A stretch of 27,477 nt of DNA from Acanthaster planci. Lineage: Eukaryota; Echinodermata; Asteroidea; Valvatida; Acanthasteridae. Position 1 is the first letter of the stretch, and every line of letters begins with the position of its first letter. A program made the translations under genes and the position numbers. Under the pieces are notes generated by a model that did not search any database, was not told the origin of the DNA, and worked only from the letters and a program-made list of their open reading frames with translations. The DNA lies in the NCBI RefSeq assembly GCF_001949145.1, contig NW_019091473.1, forward strand, positions 456,618 through 484,094, given 5' to 3'. Below, piece by piece: positions 13,301-22,300 of this stretch.

Positions 13301-16300
13301 ATATGCACAAACAAGCGCAGGGGAAGCTCCTGGGGGGGGGGCAATGAAGATTTCCATATTCAAGAGCTAAAGCCTGATGTTATTCAAGGGTATAGCTTTG
13401 TGTACAATACATCACACTTCATAACACTATAAGTGCCTTGTATGACAAAATAAAACAGCGCACTTGTGCACACGTTGATGAAAGTATTTTCCAGGAACTG
13501 AGAAATACCACCTTCCTTTCACTTCCCAGGAAAACAACCTGGTTTGTATTGTTGCAACACATATAATATGCATAAAAACATCAATCTTTCAATGTGTATC
13601 TCTTACTTGGTATCAGTATCGATGTATTCAAGTGCTATACGTGCATGTAAGCTTTCTATGTTGTCCAGGGGCTAGCACTGATCAGCGGAGAAACTAAATA
13701 TTTGTGTCATAAACAAGGCCGCCATCATTAGCAGTACCGTATCATAGATTGGAAGACTTCATTTTAATGTAATAATTTACTTACATAAGACCATTAACTG
13801 GGATTTTATCATATCGTCATTCTTCATTTTTGCAAATCAAGGTCAAAGGTTATCTACCTATGTAATATTTTGTGGTAAGTGGTATAAACTTTAATTTATC
13901 TTATAAATGGAAACCATTTCAAGATCTTTAAAATGGTGGTAATTTTTTATCTTTGTTGGTGTATAGGAAATACATATAGCAGGACTGGTCAATTAGTCAA
14001 AAGTCCGTTAACCCTATCTCAAAACTAATTGACTGACTGACATACAATATCGGTTCTGAGGGAGCCTGATCAGCTCACGAAAAAGCATGTTCATTCACAC
14101 GCAGTGACCCTAATGAACATTACAGGTGATGTGCCACAACATTTGATTTGGCATTCATGCAATTTTAGGCGGCAATATTTAGCTTAAGTCTTCTCGTCAC
14201 ACTAGACTGATATCCCTGCTTTGATGTTAAAACACATTAGCAAATGCATTTCAACTTTATTATAATGTGTGCGTTTTCCCCTTTACGGAAGCGTATTGCG
14301 TATTATTTTATTTCGTTCAAACGACTTGGTTATCTCGTTTAAACGAGATGAATTTTTTTCGCGTTGGCAGCAATGCGCTTCCGTACTCCTTATCCTGAGA
14401 TACCTTTTCACCCAATTCGGCCGAGCACTTATTTTGCTACTGATGACAACCATTTCTAAGCGAACAGGGAGATGACACACAAAAGAATGTAGGCCACCTG
14501 CTAAAAGGTTACAGCTCGATAAATAATTTTGATACGGCCGTTGTAGCGTGGCGCTTCAAGTTACATGAACACATTTGCGTAGGCCTATGCAGACTGAAGA
14601 ATAATTTCACTTCACATTTTTCCAACGCATGCATAATATTCAGGGTGTTGACGTTTTTGTTAAAGTTTCCCGTTTCGGTTGCAATTGCGTTTGTCACGCA
14701 TTTTTGTAACTTTCTTCCCGCATGTGATTCTCTGTTCAGTGCAAGTCCTTGGCATACGCAGACCGCCCCAATAGAGATGAATTTCAGTTTTCGTGGAATT
14801 TCAGGGTGAAAAATTATTTAAAAAATGTCAACAATGCAAACTGCCGTTGATTGTGATTTATACTCATGGGTAATCAAAATTGCACTGTTTCACTGACTAA
14901 TTTATTATTCGATTCGGAATCAGTTTACTCGAAAAGGCTGCCTACATTGATTCTGCAGTAAAATTGGAGCCCAGAACCATTTGGGAGGTTCTGGTCCAGG
15001 CCTGCAGCTATATTACCGTTAAATGAGCAGTACACTATACTGTATTTCATAGAAATAATCCATTGTAAACAAAATTTACACGAAACGAACTTATTGTTAC
15101 ACATGTTTATCAGAGCTTTGCAAAATGCAGTAAAATACTGCAAACGGTCGTGTTTTACAGTATAAGCTTTAAAATCAATTTGTATGACTTGTTCACTCAA
15201 ATCGGGCGTTGCTTACTTCTCTCAAGTAGTTTTGCCATTTTTCGTTGTTTTATACAAGCATTTAACCTTATATCGATAAATGTTGGTGCTTTGTCGATGT
15301 AGTTTTCGCATCAGTTTTGCATTTTGGGGGGGGGGTGGGCTAAGCAAAAGTGGGGGGTGGTAAAGCCCACCTAGCGCCCCCCCCCCGAGCTACGCCTGCC
15401 ATAGTCAACGTGTGGCTATTTATTGTGGCTGAATTACGATCCAGTGTAAAATGACAGTAATTTAACTCCAGAAAACTGCTGTACAGTATAATTTATCAAC
15501 ACTTGGCGCCCGCACTGCTAGTAATATACTGTAAAAATTCACAGTAAACTGCACAGTGTGTCACAAATCATGTTTTTACATGAACACATGCACCGCGTTG
15601 TACAATACTGAGTTTCGAATTGTGCAAAAAGGCAGCCTATAAGTTGTTTTCATCACGAAGATAAACCGATGGTCGTGTTCAGAACAGGAATAAGAATGAT
15701 ATATCGCTGGGCCAATTTCACACCTGGGTAGAGAGTTGCACCTGTGACTCTTACATTATGAAGAGAGATTGGCGTCACGAAAAGGGGGACGATGAATTTG
15801 GGAGATACGACGATAGTGAATGACAAAGAGAGGGGCGTTTAATACTAACAATGATAAGGCTGACCAAAGAGGGGGTATGGTGTCCAGTAGCCTTTTTTGA
15901 AGCGTGGCACATTAGCAGACGCAATAGGAGGGAATTATTTGAAGCGGGTAAATTTGGAATAAACACAAAAGCTTTTACCCAAAACCAAATAGCGCCCTCC
16001 TGTTGTGTATGCCATACCTCGAAATAGGCCAACGGCAAGGGGGATATAAAAGTCATGCTTTCGGTTTTGTAGGCCCTGTTACGGCCGAAAACAGTAATAA
16101 TCGTCCGATAATGTAACACAAACTGAGAAATAAAAATCGACCAATAATGATAATGAAATAACCCAAATCGTCCGATAATGTAATAATAAAGAGAGCGATA
16201 ATCTAACAATCATAAAATAGCTTGTATTTTGTAAAGGTTTTAGGATTCATTTTTTTGTTTGAGTTGATCCTATTTACCTGTTTTAATGCATGTTGATTCA

Positions 16301-19300
16301 CTTTTGGCACAACCCTGTCTAAGGTGCTTTTTTCTGCAAAGATATCGTGATATGGGTTTGAACGGGTACCAACCTTGATAAAGATAGCAAACACTACTGA
16401 GAGGTCTTTTTGATGTCTACAAGTGTTCAGCTCTTCCACCATAATGTGTTCATAGGGAAGGGGCATAATCATAGTACATTTTTATAGCGAAGCCGACGCA
16501 TTATGGGTACTGACAGGACAGAGTGAGGGAATGGAGAGTAAAAACCATGAGTCACTCTTGGTGGGGGTTTCTTTTTAAAAGCTTGTAGGAAGAGACGTGT
16601 TTCTGTGCAGGCAAAATTATGTGAATAAACCATTAATTTGAATTGTTAGAAATCTGAAGTAGAAAAGCTTAAAAAAGACAGGAAAAACAAATTCTGTGGT
16701 GCACTGCCAGATTATCCATCACCTGAGGTCATGTCACGTGACACTGACCTGCATTAATTAGAGTACATCCCCACCTACCTGAAAGAAAATGTAAGGAAAA
16801 TGAAAAAAAAAATGTCGTCAGACTTACACCTTGGGATAAGGACTGTTGTCCATACCAAGTTAGAATTTGACAGGAACTACGGTCTTGAAGAAATATTGTG
16901 AAGAATAATCAACAACACCGGTCACTTTAAATGCATTAAAATGTGGATCGGCCATGAACACTCGAATCAAACTTAATCCCCCAAAAGCTGCACAATATTA
17001 GCAAATATAGGATCATTACATCACCGGTTGTTTTGGGGCTATTCCATTATCGGTCGATTTTTATTACACTATCGGCCTGTGTTACATATTGGACAATATT
17101 AAATAGTGTAGTTCAGTTGCCGGTACATAAACAGACAAAGAATTGGCTACATCGACCAAAATCACACTGTATATGTCAGTTACATGTCTTTAATTTGGGT
17201 TCTTTAGCCCGCTGCACTTGCGTTTCCAAATGTAAACAAAACGAGGGCATGATGGGTTCATTTTAAACAACATAACAACCTCGTTTTGCTCTGTTTTGCA
17301 ATGAAGTCGAGTACATTAATTTTATTTTCAGGATATGGTTGGAGTAATCAGCTTTGTAGCTAAATTGGACCAAAAAATCATCGAATGCCTTCTAATATTA
17401 AACAGAAATCTATGTCTCTATAGCAAGCCTGGGGGAGTCGTGATTGTTTACACTGCTTTTTGGTTAATATCCGCTTGTATATGCAACCGCAGTGACGGTA
17501 ATGTATTCGATGAAATCGGGTAGTCGCATATGGCAACAAGAAGGCGGATGACGGCGGTGAAATGGCAATGAGGGGCTGTTTATGAAGATGCCGAGGAAAA
17601 GGAAGATGGCAATCATAATGACATTCAAGGCAGTGATAGCATTGACAGTCACGAAAACGAAAACCATAAAGATGACAAGTGGGACCGTCAAAGCACGACT
17701 CTGGCTGTTGCAAGTCGTTTTCTTAGGAAGAATTTATTTAAAGTTATCTTGGACTGTAGTGTTAAGTGCCATCCGACTTGTTGAGATCCTGACATATTTT
17801 TTTCTCGGGATGAAAACATAATAAAGGCAAGATGTTGACATCTTAGGATAATTTATCACGGGATGACGACATCGTGAAAGTTGGATGACGACATCGTGAA
17901 AGTTGGATGACGACATCGTGAAAGGTGGATGACGACATCGTGAAAGTTGGGTGACGACATCGTGAGAGTTGGATGACGACATCCTGAGATAATCATTATC
18001 TCAGGATGTTGTCATCCAGAGACATCCAGTAAGTGTGATGTCTACTTCACTACTTGCAACAAGCGGTGAGACATAATGACGTTTTATCAATCTACTTAAT
18101 ATTGTGTATGGTAATACGAAGACAATGCTTTAAAAGACAAAAGCACCTCAGGTCACCTGTGCGTTTTCAAGGTGGTTTGTCAATGCACCCATTCACAAAT
18201 AATGTCATTATAATTCAACTTTTATGATGTCGTCATCCCTGATAAATTATCTCAGGATGTCGACATCTTAAGTTTAATATGTCGTCATCCCGAGAAAAAC
18301 ATGTCAGGATCTCAACATGCCGGATCTCACTTCCAGAGCTCCGTAGTTATCGTTAACTTTTATCCACACGAAATGTTTTCAGCTGTAGGTCAGGTGTTTA
18401 ATATACATGTGCAGCCTAACAATGACATTCATCTCGGGTGCACGTCAATAATTTAGCTCATAGAATTCATTTTTCCACAATAATGATGTTGATGACTGAT
18501 TCGGGGATAACTACTAAGAGGTAACAGAGATAGCTTGATCACTGTTGGCAAGAGATTCTTCCAAGTAATTGCATACAAGTTCAGGAATTTCTTTGATGAA
18601 CAGAACGTCGACCAATATCGTTACTTGCGGATGGAACGTTGCATTTTCATTGCACGTGACAAACAGTCCAAAAGTCATAGAATGGTGATTTCTCGGATGT
18701 AGGCCTAGCCTTTGATAAAATTTAAACATCGATAACGTGTGGATGATGCATTTACATACGTCAGGGTCAACACGTGTGTGGTGACGGTGCCCATATATTT
18801 AGCTTCCATTCAGCCTGCATTAATTACGATTTAAAACCAGAGTGTAAATGAATTCTATTCAATGACTCGACTCAAGTTCGACTCGAATCACAATTTTTGT
18901 GAACAGGTAGATGATTCAACTCACTACGAGTAAACGATTCGACTTGACTCGAGTCCTTCATTGCAAGACCCGACTCGAGTGAAAATTAATAAGACTCGAG
19001 TCCCAAAAATAAAAGCAGACTTCTTCGCAAAAAAGCTTTTGCAATGACTTACAATGCCGGTTTATAATATTGATGCTTCGTGTTATTATCAAGAGTGAGA
19101 TGTAGTGTGGTTAGGGGCTACAAGTAGAAACTAATCGGTTTAAACATGCCATTGCAAAAAGTGACTTCCTCGTTTGCTTTTATTTATGCTATTATGTTCA
19201 AATGTTTGTGACTCGAATTAACTCGAGCTTAACTCGACCTTTTGCCTAATTACGATGACTCGATTCCACTTACAACTTGAATAGACTTGTCAAGTAATCG

Positions 19301-22300
19301 CCTCACCTAGCTGTTTGAAAGTTGTAACGAGATTTACAAAATGTTAAACTGAAACTCTATCCATGTGCTCAAGAATTAAATGCAAAAAAAACCCACAGGA
19401 TCGTAAAAAATAATACCATGTTATGCCAAATATAGCCATGAAACAGTTGCTAAGGCAGTACTTCCATTGTCGACCGATCTCTTGTTCTTTTCTACACTTG
19501 ATTTCTAAATTTAAAAGTTTTCGTACTTCGCATGACGGACCAGGACTTCAATTACACAACACAGTCAGTTTCATCTAACTAGAATGTTTTGTTTGACTTT
19601 CATGCATGAGTTACTAGACACCGTCTATATGGCGCTGTACGTAATTTGCTAAAGAACCAATCCAGCACCGTGCACGGCACTGGCACCATACTGGGATCAA
19701 ATGCCAGTTATGTGCTGTGTCCTGGTATGCGTACATGTACATAGCAGCAAGTGTACATATACGTACACGTGGTTCGCATGTAGTACAATGTACATGTACA
19801 TGTCAATATAATCATGTACGTACACACACATGTAAAGGCAAAACCGGGGTTGTATTAGTGGCGTATCCAGCGGGGGTGGGGATTTTTCATTTATTTATTC
19901 ATTTTTACGAAGAAATACTTCATAGGTGAGTAGGAAAGAAAGCAATTAGCATATCTATTTATCAAATATTAGTACCAACACCCTAAGCAAACAACACCAG
20001 CAAATAAAAGCAAGGATCTCGGGACCGTAAGTAGGGCTTTTGATACCCCCCTACGTCATGTTGAATGAGCCCGAAGCCACATTCGTATTGAATTTGCCCC
20101 CCCGACCGTGACCTGCACACCAAAAGCTTGATACGCCGCTGGGCTGTATACTGTGAGTTCATAGGTCTCCTTGTCATATTTTAATGGCAAGTAGACCTCG
20201 GTTTCAATAACGAACTTTTTGTCTTCTTCTTTCACCCTGTAAGCACTAAATCATTACGCCCACGAAAGGACAGACGATTCATACGGTAATGAACGTGATC
20301 AGTTTTGTTCGATATGTTAACACGTCTAGTCGACTGCCGTCAGGAAGACAAAAAAGTCTAGCCCAAACTGTCAAACCCTTAAACCATACTCCACCGCTGC
20401 CACTTTTGAAAAATTCTGGAAAACCTTCAAAAATCGTTCTTTTTCGGAAACTTCTGTTCCCGAAAAGAGCTTTGGGCAAAAAATAACCAGTTTTGTCGAC
20501 ACGGTCACAAGTCACGAAATGCGTCGGGAATTGACCTAATACTGCTATGAAAATAATCTCCGCCTGGTATAATTGCTGTTTCCCCAAAATACACGTATTT
20601 CATGAAATGAAATAACTCCTTGCATAAAACAAAATTCACATAGCCTTCATTACCTATGCAAATTATCCCCCAAATCTGACATGCGCAGCACCAAATTTTC
20701 CACGTGAATGAAACACGTGAATGCATGTATTGATATGGCAAATAGTAAAAATTCTTAGGTCATCCGCACAGAGTTCAACGTACTAATGTTCTACTGATAA
20801 ATCAAACAATGTTTTTTTGAGAATGAACACTTACCACACATGATCTTGCCAAAGGGTCGATACTACGAGGAAAGATATAAAGAATACCAGGAATCGATAC
20901 CAGTCGGTCCCCAGGCTGCTCCATAAATCCTGCAGGAAAAAAAAAAAAACTTACACTTCACCCGAGACTCCTGTCATTGGAGTGCAATTTGTACGTTTGT
21001 AAATTCAACCTCATGTTTATTTGCAACAGTGTGGTTAAATGAAAATATTCTGGCTTAGAAACTAAGGAAATTAATTTTGGAAGATTTCAAAGTTTGGTAC
21101 CATCAACATAAAAGCTCGGAATTCTAATTTTTTTGTTGCACTTTGTCCTTTTCACTTATACAGATATATATTTTCACCCATTTGTCCTCATCCTGATCAT
21201 TCCCAAGGAAGGTTTTGGGGTAGAATCATAGCAGATTGAGACGGATTCCTCGAGTCTGTGAGCCTGAATTCGGGTCCAAGTCCACAAAAGCCGAATGGCC
21301 GAGCCCGTCAAAAAAATGGGGGGGGCTACATTCAATAAAATTAAATACATTATGTTACCTTTGTGACGTCATAATTCTGCACTTCCTCTTTTATTGGGAC
21401 AACCTGAAAAAAACAAAAAACACGGAAAAAGAAAACTTCAATTTTGATTTCTCATCCAATTATAGCTGCGATTTAATGATGGATTGTGAAAGACCTGATT
21501 TCTCTTCAGACCTAGAAAAGGTGATGATGAAGGTTATGGCAAAACATTTCTTAACTGGTATGGCATGAGGGTCACGTGACCTTATACAATGGCCGTCCCG
21601 TTTTGTCCCTGGTTTGACAGTGAATCGGTGCTTCTTTAAAAGAAGGAGCTCTTGTAGTTCTTTTATATCTTTCTAAGAGATAATATGGAGCCACTAAACG
21701 ATGATTCAGTATTTGTTTGTTTCGTTCACATATGCTTTTGCCCCATAATAAATTATTGTATGTCTACTTTAAGAGTCTGTTCCTCTTCCTTGGACGTGAA
21801 AGGGTAACTGCTATTCTGCCTTTTAAGCTAATGAGATTTCCATATTCATGAGCAAAACTGTGATGTCATTCTGGAAAGAGACTTTCCGAGTCGGTGTTGC
21901 ATTGGATTGTGCACCAAAAACTTATGATTTTGTAAAGATTTTGTTGGCCTCAATTTCCTTTTCCTTGTTGATTCACTGTCGTGTCAGTTTATAGCAATTA
22001 GCGAGCAAGTAACCAACTCTCCAAACTGTTTTCAGCACGTTAATTTGACGTTAACAATTTCAACAAGTAAACATATGCATTGTAACATGTCTTCCCTGTA
22101 TGACATCACAGTATGCAACAGCACCATCAATTTTTCAGGAGAACACAGGCATTTTTCAATCGTGCTTTAAAAGGTGCATTTTTCATGGTATTTAATCGAA
22201 AAGCAACGTCGAATAAGTTTCATACACTGAAAAAGTTTCCGGAAAGTAGGTCTAAAAACATTTATTGCTGCTACACTTTAAGTTCGTACATTATTCGTGA

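Larger units (their letters stand above)
12643..20834 (-). other. TMEM175: Intron 3 of TMEM175 (8.2 kb), rich in inverted-repeat elements
   Basis: The largest intron. It carries separate short elements at 14284-14385, 15326-15386, 16096-17100, 17779-18317, 18861-19294, 19731-19835 and 19857-20142, each listed on its own. Between them is AT-rich sequence with short poly-G or poly-C runs (for example near 13332) and no convincing coding frame. The longer minus-strand frames here, such as 15775-16209 and 20279-20587, have no recognised domain. Confidence 0.6.

Noticed and set aside
15775-16209. A 144-codon minus-strand frame rich in Tyr, Ile and Phe.
   Set aside because: Part of it reads the arm repeats of an inverted-repeat element, and no domain or start context is seen.
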